64,000 nt of DNA from Clavibacter sp. A6099 (GCF_021919125.1 NZ_CP083439.1:1798001-1862000), one strand, 5' to 3'. Shown: positions 48,438-58,090, numbered from the stretch's first letter. The notes: a model not told the origin generated them from the letters alone. Numbers and translations are program-made.

Positions 48438-50521
48438 CGCGCGCCGCCGGCGACCGGGAGGTGCCTGCCCCACCAGTCGAGGATCGCCTCGAAGCGCTGC
48501 ACGCGGTGGCGCGGCCGGCCGGATCGGCTGAGCTCGTGGTCCTCGCCCGGGAAGACGAGCATCTCGGTCTCGACGCCCGCGCGCACGAGGGCCAGGTGGT
48601 ACCGCTCGGCCTGCGACAGCGGGCAGCGGAGGTCGTCCTCGGAGTGGACGACGAGCGTCGGCGTGCGCACCTGGTGCGCGAACGCCTGCGGGCTCTGCGC
48701 GCGACGCGTCTCCTCGTCGTGGCCCGTGTACTCCTCGCCGAAGAACGTGCCGATGTCGCTCGTGCCGGTGAACAGCTCCGGGTCGAGGAACCCGCGCTCG
48801 ACGATGGCGCCCTGGAAGCGGTGCTCGTGCGCGATGGTCCACGCGGTGAGGTAGCCGCCGTAGGAGCCGCCCATGATGCCGGCGCGGGATCCGTCGATGG
48901 TGTCGTGCACCGCGATCGCGCCGTCGAGGAAGTCGAGCACGTCGTCCATGTCGACCGTGCCCATGCGCTCCTTGATGACGCGGCCGTGCTCCTGGCCGTA
49001 GCCGGCGGCGCCGCGCGGGTTGCACAGCAGCACCGCGTAGCCGGCGTCGGCGTAGACCTGCGCCTCGTCGAAGAGGTGGACGCCGTAGGCGGCGTAGGGC
49101 CCGCCGTGGATCACCAGGAGGACGGGGTGCGGCCCCTCCCCCTCCGGCAGCACGACCCAGCCGTGCACCGGGTAGCCGTCGCGACCCTCGACCACCAGCT
49201 CGTGCAGCGGTCGGATCCCCTCGTCGCGCAGCGGCGCGGAGAAGTCGGTGAGCGGGACGAGCGCGGATCCGCCGTCGGGCGCGCGATCGGTGCGGACCAG
49301 CGCCACGTCGCCGTGCGTGCGCGGGTCGGTGAGGGCGACGACGACGGCCCCTCCCCCGACGCCGACGCCCGTGACCTCCACCTGGTCGTCGACGAGCGCC
49401 TCGACGGCCCCGTCCGCGGTCACGCGCAGCAGCTGCACGGTGCCCCGCGATCCGTTGAGCACGAGGACGGCGTCGCGGTCCTCGACCGTGATGCCGCTGC
49501 CGCCGAGGTCGACGGTCTCGGCATCCGTGAGGACGCGGGGCGCGGCGTCGTCGGCATCCCGCACGTACAGCGCGGTGTTGCGGGCGACGAAGTCGACACC
49601 CGTCTCCCCCAGCTCCTGCGCCAGCAGGTAGATCCGGCCGCCCTCGACGGACGCGACCTCCGCGATCCCGAGCCCGGCCTCGTGGGAGACGACGGTGCGG
49701 ACCTCGGGCACGCCGCTCGAGGTGTCGCCGGGAGCGGGCACGGCGACCGCGTATGCACCCGAGAGCAGGTCGTCGTCACGGCCGTCGTGGCGCGAGGCCA
49801 CGAACAGGACCTCGGAGCCGTCGGCGGAGAAGCGGGGCGCGTCGTGGTCGACGGGCTCGTCGGTCAGGCGGACGACCGGCGGCACGCCCGCCCGCTCGGC
49901 GGCGGAGGGCTTCGCGTCAGCGCCGTCGCCGCGCACCGCGGGGTCCACGGCGTCGGGGTAGCCGGACGCGACGGCAGCCACGAAGGGCTCCGCGTCCAGC
50001 GCCGGCAGATCGACGAGGAACAGCTGGGTGTGCCGGTCCGTGGACCAGCCGAGGCCGTTCGCGAGGTACTTCGTGGTGGTGATGCGGCGGGCGGGCTCGG
50101 CAGCGGCCGACACGCCCTCGACGCTCCCGTACCGCCCGGGCTCGGCCACGCGCGAGGCGTAGACGATGCGCGAGCCGTCGGGCGACCAGTCGAACGCGCC
50201 GACCCCGAGCAGCTCGTCGGTGAGGGCGACCGGCTCGCCGCCGGCGTACCGGACGACGTGCAGCTGCGGCGGCCCCTTCGGCTCCGCGCGGATGAACGCG
50301 ATGACCGACCCGTCCGGCGAGAGCCGCGGCGCCGTGTCTCGGAAGCCTCGCGTGATGCGGCGCGGCGGCGCGGATCCGTCGGTCGTCACCTCCCACAGCT
50401 GCCCGGTGTACGCGTCGGCGTGCACCCGCGGGCGCGTCACCGACACGACGGCCAGACGGCCGTCGGGCGATACGGCGGGGCGGGAGACGGAGGTGAGGAG
50501 GTCGAGATCCGTGGTCTTCAT
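48434..50521 (-). CDS. S9 family peptidase (acylaminoacyl/dipeptidyl peptidase-like)
   Basis: A 695-residue serine peptidase with an N-terminal beta-propeller (repeated SPDG/WSPDGS blades, about 1-400) and a C-terminal alpha/beta-hydrolase domain. The nucleophile is Ser553 in GIMGGSYGGYL. The Asp lies in VVHSEDDLRCPLSQAERYH near 635 and the His in VFPGEDHELSR near 668. No signal peptide, so it is probably a cytosolic peptidase for short peptides. It is the first gene of a pair with the Nudix hydrolase. Confidence 0.93.
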   Translation of the reverse strand: MKTTDLDLLTSVSRPAVSPDGRLAVVSVTRPRVHADAYTGQLWEVTTDGSAPPRRITRGFRDTAPRLSPDGSVIAFIRAEPKGPPQLHVVRYAGGEPVALTDELLGVGAFDWSPDGSRIVYASRVAEPGRYGSVEGVSAAAEPARRITTTKYLANGLGWSTDRHTQLFLVDLPALDAEPFVAAVASGYPDAVDPAVRGDGADAKPSAAERAGVPPVVRLTDEPVDHDAPRFSADGSEVLFVASRHDGRDDDLLSGAYAVAVPAPGDTSSGVPEVRTVVSHEAGLGIAEVASVEGGRIYLLAQELGETGVDFVARNTALYVRDADDAAPRVLTDAETVDLGGSGITVEDRDAVLVLNGSRGTVQLLRVTADGAVEALVDDQVEVTGVGVGGGAVVVALTDPRTHGDVALVRTDRAPDGGSALVPLTDFSAPLRDEGIRPLHELVVEGRDGYPVHGWVVLPEGEGPHPVLLVIHGGPYAAYGVHLFDEAQVYADAGYAVLLCNPRGAAGYGQEHGRVIKERMGTVDMDDVLDFLDGAIAVHDTIDGSRAGIMGGSYGGYLTAWTIAHEHRFQGAIVERGFLDPELFTGTSDIGTFFGEEYTGHDEETRRAQSPQAFAHQVRTPTLVVHSEDDLRCPLSQAERYHLALVRAGVETEMLVFPGEDHELSRSGRPRHRVQRFEAILDWWGRHLPVAGGAR

Positions 50522-50560
50522 CGGATCGAGCCTAGCCCCGGGTCGTCGCCCGGCCCCGGG

Positions 50561-51340
50561 TCACTCGGGGCGGAAGCTGCTCGTGTCGCCGACGAGCCGG
50601 AGGTGCTCGGCGGGGATCGGGTCGACGACCGCGCGCGCGACCTCGGCCGCGAACTGCGAGACGTTGTAGAGGCCGCCCGACGCCTCCTTGCGCTCCTGGA
50701 TGGCCTCCGGGTTCATGCGGCTGAGGAGCGTGGCCGTGATCGTGCCCTCGATCATGTCGCCGGAGACGACGACGAAGCCGATGCCGCGCTCGTCCAGCTC
50801 CGGGATGAGCTCGCGCAGGGCGTCCTCCCCCGCGCGCTTGCTGCGCGCGACGGCCTCGTACTCGGGCATCGTCTCGGTGGTGCGGATGAAGTGGGCCTGG
50901 TGGCTCGTGACGAAGACGACCCGGCCGCCCTCGGTCAGGAGCGGGAGCGCGCTGCGCAGGACGTTCAGCTGCGCGTCGCGGTTGAGGGTCATGGCGTAGT
51001 CCTCGGCCATGCCGCTCTCCATGCCGCCGGACGCGTTGAGCACGAGCACGTCGAGGCCGCCGAGCTCGGCGCGGACGGTCTCCATGAGGCGGTCGACGGA
51101 CTCGGCATCCGTGAGGTCCGCCCCGACCGCGATGGCCTTCGTGCCGCCCTCGACCAGCTTCGCGACGAGCTTCTCGGCGCGCGCGGCCTTGTTGCGGTAG
51201 TTGACGACGACGTCGGCGCCCGCCTCGGCGAGGTACGCGACCGTGTCGGCGCCGATGCCGCGAGACGAGCCCGTGACGAGCGCGCGTCGGCCGCGGAGCT
51301 CGTCGGGGGCGAAGGGGCGGATCTCGTCGACGGTGCTCAC
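50561..51340 (-). CDS. SDR family oxidoreductase with non-standard Tyr-Lys spacing
   Basis: A 259-residue Rossmann-fold protein. NAD(P) site VTGSSRGIGADTVAYLAEAG near 23, structural NASGG near 103, catalytic-type Ser in VFVTSHQAHF near 145. The active-site Tyr lies in EYEAVARSKRAGEDAL near 161, where Lys follows at +7 rather than the usual +4. The sequence is otherwise intact, so this seems to be a subfamily trait and not damage. Start is the GTG or ATG giving MSTVDEIRPF; the ATG at 51340 is used. Substrate unknown. Confidence 0.85.
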   Translation of the reverse strand: MSTVDEIRPFAPDELRGRRALVTGSSRGIGADTVAYLAEAGADVVVNYRNKAARAEKLVAKLVEGGTKAIAVGADLTDAESVDRLMETVRAELGGLDVLVLNASGGMESGMAEDYAMTLNRDAQLNVLRSALPLLTEGGRVVFVTSHQAHFIRTTETMPEYEAVARSKRAGEDALRELIPELDERGIGFVVVSGDMIEGTITATLLSRMNPEAIQERKEASGGLYNVSQFAAEVARAVVDPIPAEHLRLVGDTSSFRPE

Positions 51341-51518
51341 AGGGGTACTCCTCCAGGGGTGCGCGCCGTTCGCGCGCGACGGGTCGTCCGGCGAGGGACG
51401 GATCGGGACGGGCCGCGCGGGCGGGACACCACGCTGACGGCCAGGAGAGCCTATCGCCCGCCGTCCGGGCGGTGGGCTAGGTTCGGGTCATCCGGTCCAC
51501 GGAGCGAGGGAGCAGCGG

Positions 51519-51836
51519 GTGACTGTCCTCCTCGACGACCACGCGTGGATCGCCTGGCTCGCCCTCATCGTCACGGGGGTCGTCGTGGAGATGCGCCGAC
51601 TCGAGCTGACGGGGCTCTGCGGCGGCGTCGCGGCGCTCGCGGCCCTGCTGTCCGGACTCGTGGGCGCGCCCTGGTGGCTGCAGGCGGTCGTCGCCCTCGT
51701 GGCCGCGGCCGCTCTGATGGGATCCGTTCGACCGGCGCTGCTCCGCGCCCTCCCCGTCGAGGACCGTCGGGAGCGCGAGGACCTCGGACAGGGCGAGCCG
51801 TCTGCCGTGGACGACGACGACGACCGGCCCGCATGA
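51519..51836 (+). CDS. NfeD-like small membrane protein
   Basis: A 105-residue protein with two or three membrane segments (about 12-24, 31-50 and 52-68) and an acidic cytoplasmic tail ending in DDDDDRPA. It matches the membrane half of NfeD-like proteins but lacks the OB-fold. GTG start. Its stop overlaps the glycerophosphodiesterase start. The 178 bases before it (51341-51518) contain no other gene and should hold the divergent promoters. Confidence 0.65.
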   Translation: MTVLLDDHAWIAWLALIVTGVVVEMRRLELTGLCGGVAALAALLSGLVGAPWWLQAVVALVAAAALMGSVRPALLRALPVEDRREREDLGQGEPSAVDDDDDRPA

Positions 51837-52621
51837 CGCGCGGCGCCTGGTTCGACGGCGCCGTGCCCCGCGTGCTCGCGCACCGCGGGTGGACCGGATC
51901 CGGTGCCGTGGAGAACACCCTCGACGCCTTCCGCGCGGCGTGGGAGCTCGGCGTGACCCACCTCGAGACGGACGTGCACGTGACCGCCGACGGCGCCTGC
52001 GTGCTCTGGCACGATGCCGACCTCCGACGCCTCACCGGCCGCCCCGGTCGCGTCCGCGACAGGACGCTGGCGGAGTTGCGCGCCATCGACCTCGGGTCCG
52101 GCGCGCGCGTCGCCACGCTCGGAGAGCTGCTCGCGGCCCTGCCCGACGCGCGCCTGAACGTCGACGTGAAGGGCCGGGACGCGCCCGCCGCCGCCGCTCA
52201 GGCGATCCGCGACGCCGACGCCGTCGACCGCGTGCTCGTCACGTCGTTCTCGGGCTCCCGGCGACGCCGCGCGCTGGCCCTGCTCCCCGGCGCTGCCACG
52301 TCCGCCGACGCGGGTCGCCTCGTCCTCGCGGTCCTCGGCGCGCGGCTCGCGCTCGCGCCGGTCGTGCGCCTCGCCCTCCGCGGCGTCGACGCCGTGCAGA
52401 TGCCCTGTCGGGTGATCGGGATCCGCACGGTCTCCCCCGTGATGGTCCGCCGGCTCGCGCGCGCCGTCCGCGAGGTGCACGTCTGGACGGTGGACGACCC
52501 TGACGAGGTGATCCGCCTGGTCAGGGCCGGGGTGCACGGCATCGTGACCGACCGCGCCGACCTCGCGCTCGCCGCCATCGGCGACAGGGACTGGGATTCG
52601 CCTGGGAACCGGGTGTCCTGA
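51833..52621 (+). CDS. Glycerophosphodiester phosphodiesterase
   Basis: A 262-residue TIM-barrel enzyme that releases glycerol 3-phosphate from glycerophosphodiesters. GDPD signatures: LAHRGWTGSGAVENTLDAF near 15 (His, Glu), HLETDVHVTADGACVLWHDADL near 43 (Glu, Asp, His), and LNVDVKG near 104. The C-terminal VHVWTVDDPDEV near 216 is also family-typical. No signal peptide is visible, so it is probably intracellular. ATG overlaps the stop of the NfeD-like gene, so the two form a membrane-linked pair. Confidence 0.9.
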   Translation: MTRGAWFDGAVPRVLAHRGWTGSGAVENTLDAFRAAWELGVTHLETDVHVTADGACVLWHDADLRRLTGRPGRVRDRTLAELRAIDLGSGARVATLGELLAALPDARLNVDVKGRDAPAAAAQAIRDADAVDRVLVTSFSGSRRRRALALLPGAATSADAGRLVLAVLGARLALAPVVRLALRGVDAVQMPCRVIGIRTVSPVMVRRLARAVREVHVWTVDDPDEVIRLVRAGVHGIVTDRADLALAAIGDRDWDSPGNRVS

Positions 52622-52681
52622 GAAAGGATCCTCACAGCCGCACGGTTTACAACGGGGAGTGCATCGCGAGAGGAGACCACC

Positions 52682-53047
52682 ATGGCAGATCGCAGCTTGC
52701 GCGGGATGCGGCTCGGGTCCACGAGCCTGCAGAGCGAGGAGGGCGTCAGCTTCTCCCCCCGGCAGAGGAAGACGTACCGCACGACCGACGGCACCACGTT
52801 CGAGGTCGTGTTCTCGGCCGACGCCGAGGTCCCGGAGGTCTGGGAGTCGCCGAAGAGCGGCTTGGAGGGACGCCTCCTCGACGCCGAGGGCGCGCCCGTC
52901 GCCCACGACGAGGTCGAGGCGAAGGTCCCCCGGAGCCACTGGGACATGCTGCTCGAGCGCCGGACGCGCGCCGAGCTGGAGGAGCTCCTCGAGGAGCGCC
53001 TCGCCACCCTCCGCGCGCGGCGCGGTCAGCACCGCATCGGCGCCTGA
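52682..53047 (+). CDS. rbpA: RNA polymerase-binding protein RbpA
   Basis: A 121-residue actinobacterial transcription factor that binds the principal sigma factor and stabilises the open complex. The N-terminal MADRSLRGMRLGS, the central beta-barrel domain (YRTTDGTTFEVVFSADAEVPEVW), and the C-terminal sigma-interaction domain, SHWDMLLERRTRAELEELLEE, are all present. There is no cysteine, so this is the zinc-free type. ATG with GAGAGGAGACC upstream. It acts with the rpoD product encoded at 4911. Confidence 0.94.
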   Translation: MADRSLRGMRLGSTSLQSEEGVSFSPRQRKTYRTTDGTTFEVVFSADAEVPEVWESPKSGLEGRLLDAEGAPVAHDEVEAKVPRSHWDMLLERRTRAELEELLEERLATLRARRGQHRIGA

Positions 53048-53076
53048 CCCGACCCCTCCGCTCGCGAACCGGACAC

Positions 53077-53111
53077 AGGAGCACCCCTCGGCATCGCCGC
53101 GGGGTGCTCCT
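53077..53111. terminator. Bidirectional terminator between rbpA and lnt
   Basis: Perfect 11-bp stem, AGGAGCACCCC / GGGGTGCTCCT, with a 13-base GC-rich loop, between converging genes. Confidence 0.8.
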
Positions 53112-53134
53112 CTGCGTGCGGGCGGTGCTGCCCG

Positions 53135-54721
53135 TCAGCGCGCGGCTCGGCGGCCGCGGCGCCCGAGCGCGATGCCGGAGACGGCCAGGGCGCCGAGGCC
53201 GAGGCCCGAGACAAGCCACTCGATGTCGCGCCCCACGAGGATCGCCGGCGTGACGACGTCCGCGGTCGGCACGTCGACCACCATCGACCCCGCGGTGAAC
53301 CAGGGCAGCCGGTCGATGTCCCTCCCGTCCGGCCCGACGATCGCGCTGGTGCCGACGGTCGAGATGTTGACGACGCTGCGTCCCGTCTCGAGCGCCCGCA
53401 TCCGGGCGATCGCCAGCTGCTGCACGCTCTCGTCGGTGCGGCCGAAGTCGGCGTTGTTCGACTGGGCGAGGATGAGGCCGGCGCCCTCGTGGACCATGTC
53501 GGTCGTCAGTTGGTCGTCGACGATGTCGAAGCAGATGGCGATGCCGGCGGTGACCCCCGCGACGTCCATCACCTGGTCGGTCGTGCCGGGTGTGTACTCG
53601 CGCTGGATGAGGCCGATGAGGTCGGGCGCGAACGGCTCCCAGAACGCGCGGTCGGGCACGTACTCGCCGAAGGGGACGGGGTGCTTCTTGTCGTAGTGGT
53701 CGGTCGCCCCTCCCCCGGTCCAGACGAGCGACTCGTTGTAGTAGCGGCCGTCGCGCTCGGTGACCGTGCCCACGACGAGCGGGGCGCCGAGGCGGGCGAC
53801 CACGCGGTCGAGCGCGGCTGCCGAGCCGGGGTCCCGCAGCGGATCCGCGTCCGCCGCGTTCTCGGGCCACACCACCATGTCGACGCCGGCGTCCGACGGG
53901 ATCTCCGCCGTCGCGGCGAGGTGCGCGCGCAGGATGTCGCCGTAGCGCGCACCGTCGAAGTACCCGGCCTTCGCGTTCCCCTGCACGGCGGCCACCCGCG
54001 TGGTCCCCGTCGTCGTCACGGGGAACGCCGGGACGACGAGCGCCAGGGCGACGGCGATCCCCGCGACGAGCGCTCGGGACGCGCGCCGCACGCGCTCCTC
54101 CGCGGCGAGCTCGAGCAGCAGCGCGACGAGGAGCACGAGCACGAAGGACAGGCCGGAGAGGCCGAGCCAGGTCACGAGGTGCGCGAAGGGGCTCTCCGAC
54201 TGGGACAGCGACACGCGTCCCCAGGCGAAGCCGCCGTAGGGCCAGACCGCGGAGATCGCCTCGCGCGCGGTCCACAGCCCGGCGATCGCGACCGGCAGCA
54301 GCACCACGCGGCCGGCGACCGTGGGGAACGCGCGCGGGATCCAGCGCGTCGCCGTGGCGATGGCGACCGCTCCGGTCGCGACGAAGAGCGACTCCAGGGC
54401 GGACAGGGCGATCCACGGCACCGGCCCGAGGTACAGCGACGCCCACTCGATGTGCGTGAGGTAGAAGGCGAGTCCGGCCACGAGCCCGATGGCGAACGCC
54501 GGCCCGGGGCGCCTGCCGAACAGCGCGAGGAGCACGAGGGCGATGCCGGGGAACACGAGCGGCCACAGCCCGCGGTCGGGGAACGCCGCGTCCATGACCG
54601 GACCGGACGCCGCGGCGGCGAGGAGCGCGCCCCACATCGGCAGCGGAGGACGTACGGGCTCCGCGGGCGGCGCCACGGGGACGGAACGCTCCCGACGGGG
54701 AGCCCGGGCGAGCGCGGTCAC
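53135..54721 (-). CDS. lnt: Apolipoprotein N-acyltransferase
   Basis: A 528-residue integral membrane enzyme that adds a third acyl chain to lipoprotein cysteines. The N-terminal half has about six membrane segments; the C-terminal nitrilase domain has the catalytic triad: Glu in DMVVWPENAADADP near 280, Lys in TDHYDKKHPVPFGEY near 346, Cys in GIAICFDIVDDQ near 398. One membrane segment closes the protein near 500. The GTG overlaps the helicase stop, so lnt is the last gene of the pafB-to-lnt operon. The FKBP lipoprotein upstream is a plausible substrate. Confidence 0.92.
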   Translation of the reverse strand: MTALARAPRRERSVPVAPPAEPVRPPLPMWGALLAAAASGPVMDAAFPDRGLWPLVFPGIALVLLALFGRRPGPAFAIGLVAGLAFYLTHIEWASLYLGPVPWIALSALESLFVATGAVAIATATRWIPRAFPTVAGRVVLLPVAIAGLWTAREAISAVWPYGGFAWGRVSLSQSESPFAHLVTWLGLSGLSFVLVLLVALLLELAAEERVRRASRALVAGIAVALALVVPAFPVTTTGTTRVAAVQGNAKAGYFDGARYGDILRAHLAATAEIPSDAGVDMVVWPENAADADPLRDPGSAAALDRVVARLGAPLVVGTVTERDGRYYNESLVWTGGGATDHYDKKHPVPFGEYVPDRAFWEPFAPDLIGLIQREYTPGTTDQVMDVAGVTAGIAICFDIVDDQLTTDMVHEGAGLILAQSNNADFGRTDESVQQLAIARMRALETGRSVVNISTVGTSAIVGPDGRDIDRLPWFTAGSMVVDVPTADVVTPAILVGRDIEWLVSGLGLGALAVSGIALGRRGRRAAR

Positions 54722-57189
54722 ACCGAGGAGTACGCGACGATGCCGCGCCGGATGCTGTCGAGCGCCGTGCGCGCGTTCCGGGAGACGGGTCCGTCGGCCA
54801 CGACGGACAGCTGGTCCAGGAGGTCGATGGTCTGCTTCGTCCAGCGCACGAAGTCGCCGGCCGCGAGGTCGGCCTCGTCGAGCACGGCGTCGAGGCTGCC
54901 GCCGCGCGCCCAGCGGTGCATCGGCGCGCACAGGCCGGTCGAGAGCGGATCCGTCGTCGGCAGTCGGCGCTCGCGCTCCACGTCGTCGAGGCGCGACCAG
55001 ATCTCCTCCGTGCGCTCGAGCGCCGCGCGGAACGCTCCTCGCGGCAGGTTCCGGTCGTTGCGATCGCCCTCGTCACGGCGCGGCTGGTAGACGAGAGAGG
55101 CGGCCATGGCGGCGAGGGCCGCGGGATCGAGGTCCACCCAGACCTGCGTGCGCAGGCACTCCGCGATGAGGAGGTCGCGGTCGCCGTAGATGCGCTTGAG
55201 CATCCGGCCGTTGGGCGTCGGCGCGACCTGGCCGTCCGTGGCGCGCTTGAGGTAGCCGAGCGAGAGCAGCAGCTCGGTGACGCGGTCGAAGACCTTCGCG
55301 ACCGCGTTGGTGCGGGTGCGGATCTGCTGGCCGAGCGCATCCGTCTGCCGCTTGAGGCGCCACCAGCGCTCCGCCCAGCGCGCGTGGGACTCGCGGTCCT
55401 TGCAGGCGTGGCAGGGGTGCGCCTTCATCCGGCGACGGAGGTCGGTCAGCTGGCGCTGCCGCTTGTCGCGCTCCCCGTGCTGGCCCGGCTGCTGCATGTC
55501 GGCGCGGGCCGCGGTCGCGCGCTCGAGGTCGCTGAGCTCGCGGCGGAGGCCCGAGTACTCGCGGAAGTCGCCGAGGTGGCAGACCATCGCCTTCTCGTAC
55601 CCCGCGAGCGACTCCTCCTGCGTGCGCACCTTGCGCGCGAGGTCGACGACCGCGCGATCGGCCTGGAACTGCGCGAACGACGACTCGAGCACCTCGCGGG
55701 TCCGCTCACGACCGAACTGGTCGATGAGGTTGACGGCCATGTTGTAGGTGGGCCGGAAGCTCGAGTTGAGCGGGTAGGTGCGCCGCGACGCGAGGGAGGC
55801 GACGGCCTGGGGATCCAGCCCGTCCTTCCACTGGATGACCGCGTGGCCCTCGACGTCGATGCCGCGTCGGCCCGCGCGTCCCGTGAGCTGCGTGTACTCC
55901 CCCGGCGTCAGCGGCACGCGCGCCTCGCCGTTGAACTTCTCGAGCTGCTCGAGCACGACCGTGCGCGCGGGCATGTTGATGCCGAGCGCGAGCGTCTCCG
56001 TGGCGAACACGGCCTTCACGAGCTTGCGCTGGAAGAGCTCCTCGACGACCTCCTTGAACGCCGGCAGCATGCCCGCGTGGTGCGCGGCGACCCCGCGCTC
56101 CAGGCCCTCGAGCCACTCCCAGTAGCCGAGGACGGCGAGGTCCTCGTCCCGGAGGGTTCGGCAGCGTTCCTCCACGACGGCGCGGATCTCGTCGCGCTCG
56201 TGCGCGTGCGTGAGACGGACGCCGGCGCGCAGCACCTGCTTGACGGCCGCGTCGCACCCCGCGCGGCTGAAGATGAAGAAGATGGCGGGCAGGAGGTTCC
56301 GCTCCTCGAGGAGGGCGACGACCTCGGGACGGTCCATGCGGCCGCGGTCCCAGGGGCCGGGTGCCCGCTTGCCGGATCCGCCGACCGCCCCCGTCCGGCC
56401 CCGGGAGTGACCCTGGCCGCCGCGCACACGGACGGCCTCGCGACCTCCGCCGTGCGTCATGCGGACGAGCTCGGGGTTCACGCGGTGCGTCGCCGCGAGG
56501 CCCGACGAGTCGAAGAGGTCGACCATGCGGTGCCGCACGATGACGTGCTGCTCGAGGGGCACAGGTCGCTCCTCGGAGACGATGACGTCCGTCTCGCCGC
56601 GGACGGCCTGCAGCCAGTCCCCGAACTCCTCGGCGTTGGACACGGTCGCGCTCAGCGAGATCATCCGGACGGTCTGCGGGAGGTGGATGATGACCTCCTC
56701 CCACACGGCGCCGCGGAAGCGGTCGGCCAGGTAGTGCACCTCGTCCATGATCACGAAGGCGAGGTCGCGGAGCAGGTCGGAGTCCGCGTAGAGCATGTTG
56801 CGGAGCACCTCGGTCGTCATGACGACGATGCGCGCGCGGCTGTTGACGTTGGTGTCGCCCGTGAGCAGGCCCACCTCGTCCGGCCCGTACTCGGCCACGA
56901 GCTCGGCGTACTTCTGGTTGCTGAGCGCCTTCATCGGCGCCGTGTAGAAGATCTTGGCGCTCGGCCGCTGCATCGCGAGGTACACCGCGAACTCGGCCAC
57001 GATCGTCTTCCCCGCGCCCGTCGGCGCCGCGACGAGGACGCTGCGCCCGTTCTCCAGCGACTCCGCGGCGGCGCGCTGGAAGGGGTCGAGGTCGAAGCGC
57101 AGGCCGCTCGCGAACGACTCGAGGAGCGGGAGGCTGCGGCGGGTGCGGGAGGCCGCGTAGCGTTCGGCGGGCGAGAGCTGGTCTGTCAC
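54718..57189 (-). CDS. DEAD/DEAH box RNA helicase (HelY/Mtr4-like)
   Basis: An 823-residue superfamily 2 helicase of the Ski2/Mtr4 type. Motif I is VAAPTGAGKTIVAEFAVYL near 53, motif II is MDEVHYLADRFRGAVWEE near 149, motif III is SLSATVSNAEEFGDW near 182, motif VI is QLTGRAGRRGIDVEGHA near 439. A Gly/Arg-rich insertion lies at about 255-285. The C-terminal part (DSHCT-like) extends to the end and includes HPCHACKDRESH. From memory the mycobacterial homologue is helY, next to tatC as here. GTG start. Confidence 0.9.
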   Translation of the reverse strand: MTDQLSPAERYAASRTRRSLPLLESFASGLRFDLDPFQRAAAESLENGRSVLVAAPTGAGKTIVAEFAVYLAMQRPSAKIFYTAPMKALSNQKYAELVAEYGPDEVGLLTGDTNVNSRARIVVMTTEVLRNMLYADSDLLRDLAFVIMDEVHYLADRFRGAVWEEVIIHLPQTVRMISLSATVSNAEEFGDWLQAVRGETDVIVSEERPVPLEQHVIVRHRMVDLFDSSGLAATHRVNPELVRMTHGGGREAVRVRGGQGHSRGRTGAVGGSGKRAPGPWDRGRMDRPEVVALLEERNLLPAIFFIFSRAGCDAAVKQVLRAGVRLTHAHERDEIRAVVEERCRTLRDEDLAVLGYWEWLEGLERGVAAHHAGMLPAFKEVVEELFQRKLVKAVFATETLALGINMPARTVVLEQLEKFNGEARVPLTPGEYTQLTGRAGRRGIDVEGHAVIQWKDGLDPQAVASLASRRTYPLNSSFRPTYNMAVNLIDQFGRERTREVLESSFAQFQADRAVVDLARKVRTQEESLAGYEKAMVCHLGDFREYSGLRRELSDLERATAARADMQQPGQHGERDKRQRQLTDLRRRMKAHPCHACKDRESHARWAERWWRLKRQTDALGQQIRTRTNAVAKVFDRVTELLLSLGYLKRATDGQVAPTPNGRMLKRIYGDRDLLIAECLRTQVWVDLDPAALAAMAASLVYQPRRDEGDRNDRNLPRGAFRAALERTEEIWSRLDDVERERRLPTTDPLSTGLCAPMHRWARGGSLDAVLDEADLAAGDFVRWTKQTIDLLDQLSVVADGPVSRNARTALDSIRRGIVAYSSV

Positions 57190-57241
57190 GATGTCGCCAT
57201 CCTAGGCTCCGGATCCGCGCGCCGGCCGGGGGCGCACGCGA

Positions 57242-57271
57242 CGACGCCCGCCCCTCGCGGGACGGGCGTCG
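57242..57271 (-). terminator. Hairpin between tatC and the helicase gene
   Basis: 9-bp perfect outer stem, CGACGCCCG / CGGGCGTCG, with further inner pairs, just after the tatC stop. It may give partial termination within the pafB-lnt operon. Confidence 0.7.
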
Positions 57272-57283
57272 GAGCCGAGCGGA

Positions 57284-58087
57284 TCAGGACAGCAGGTCGT
57301 CCGTCATCGCGGCGGCCTTGCGCGCGCGGCGCCGGTCGTTGAGCAGCGCGATGCCCGCGGCGACGAGGTACAGCAGCGTCATCGGGACGGCCAGCAGGAA
57401 CATCGACATGACGTCGGCGGCCGGGGTCGCGATGGCGCAGAACAGGATGATCAGCAGGATGGCGATGCGCCAGGACCTGATGATCGTCGCGCCGCTGAGG
57501 ATCCCCATGAAGTTGAACAGCACGAGGAACACCGGCAGCACGAACGCGATGCCCACCGCGAAGACGAGCTTCAGCACGAAGTCGAAGTACTCGCGGGCCG
57601 TGATGAACGACGAGTCGCCCGCCCCAGCGAACTGCGTGAGGAGCGCCACGATGTGCGGCAGCACGAACCATCCGGCCGCGCATCCCGCGAGGAAGAGCGG
57701 CACGGCGGAGAAGAAGAAGCCGAACGTGTAGCGGCGCTCCGTCTTCGTGAGGCCGGGTACCAGGAACGCGAACACCTGGTAGAGCCACACCGGGCTCGAG
57801 ATGATGAGGCCCACGTAGAGCGCGATCTGCAGGCGCAGGTCGAACGCCGACGTGATGGTCGGGAAGTTGAGGCTGGCGTTGCGCCCCTGCTCCGCGTTGA
57901 TGGTCTCGATCGGCTGGCGCAACGCCTCCAGGACGAACGAGGAGAGGAACCAGCCCACGACCATCGCCAGGATGATGGCCACGCCTGCGATGAACAGGCG
58001 CTTCTTGAGCTCCAGCAGGTGCTGGACGAGGGACATGCGTCCCTCCGCGTCGCGCTTCTTCTGGCGGGGACGCTCGGTGGTGCTCAC
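57284..58087 (-). CDS. tatC: Sec-independent protein translocase TatC
   Basis: A 267-residue six-TM core of the Tat system, which exports folded proteins with twin-Arg signals. N-terminal motif MSLVQHLLELKKRLFIAG near 18 contains the Glu that binds signal peptides; loop SPVWLYQVFAFLVPGLTKTERR near 99 and PLFLAGCAAGWFVLPHIVALL near 130 are also conserved. GTG start, four bases after the tatA stop. Secreted proteins in the window with Arg-rich signals (the xylanases) could use this route or Sec. Confidence 0.95.
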   Translation of the reverse strand: MSTTERPRQKKRDAEGRMSLVQHLLELKKRLFIAGVAIILAMVVGWFLSSFVLEALRQPIETINAEQGRNASLNFPTITSAFDLRLQIALYVGLIISSPVWLYQVFAFLVPGLTKTERRYTFGFFFSAVPLFLAGCAAGWFVLPHIVALLTQFAGAGDSSFITAREYFDFVLKLVFAVGIAFVLPVFLVLFNFMGILSGATIIRSWRIAILLIILFCAIATPAADVMSMFLLAVPMTLLYLVAAGIALLNDRRRARKAAAMTDDLLS

Positions 58088-58090
58088 GGA

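Noticed and set aside
52604-52650. GGGAAC / GGATC with a GTT downstream as a SigR/SigE-type promoter for rbpA
   Set aside because: Spacings (about 14 bases for the best pair) do not fit the -35/-10 distance of those sigma factors.
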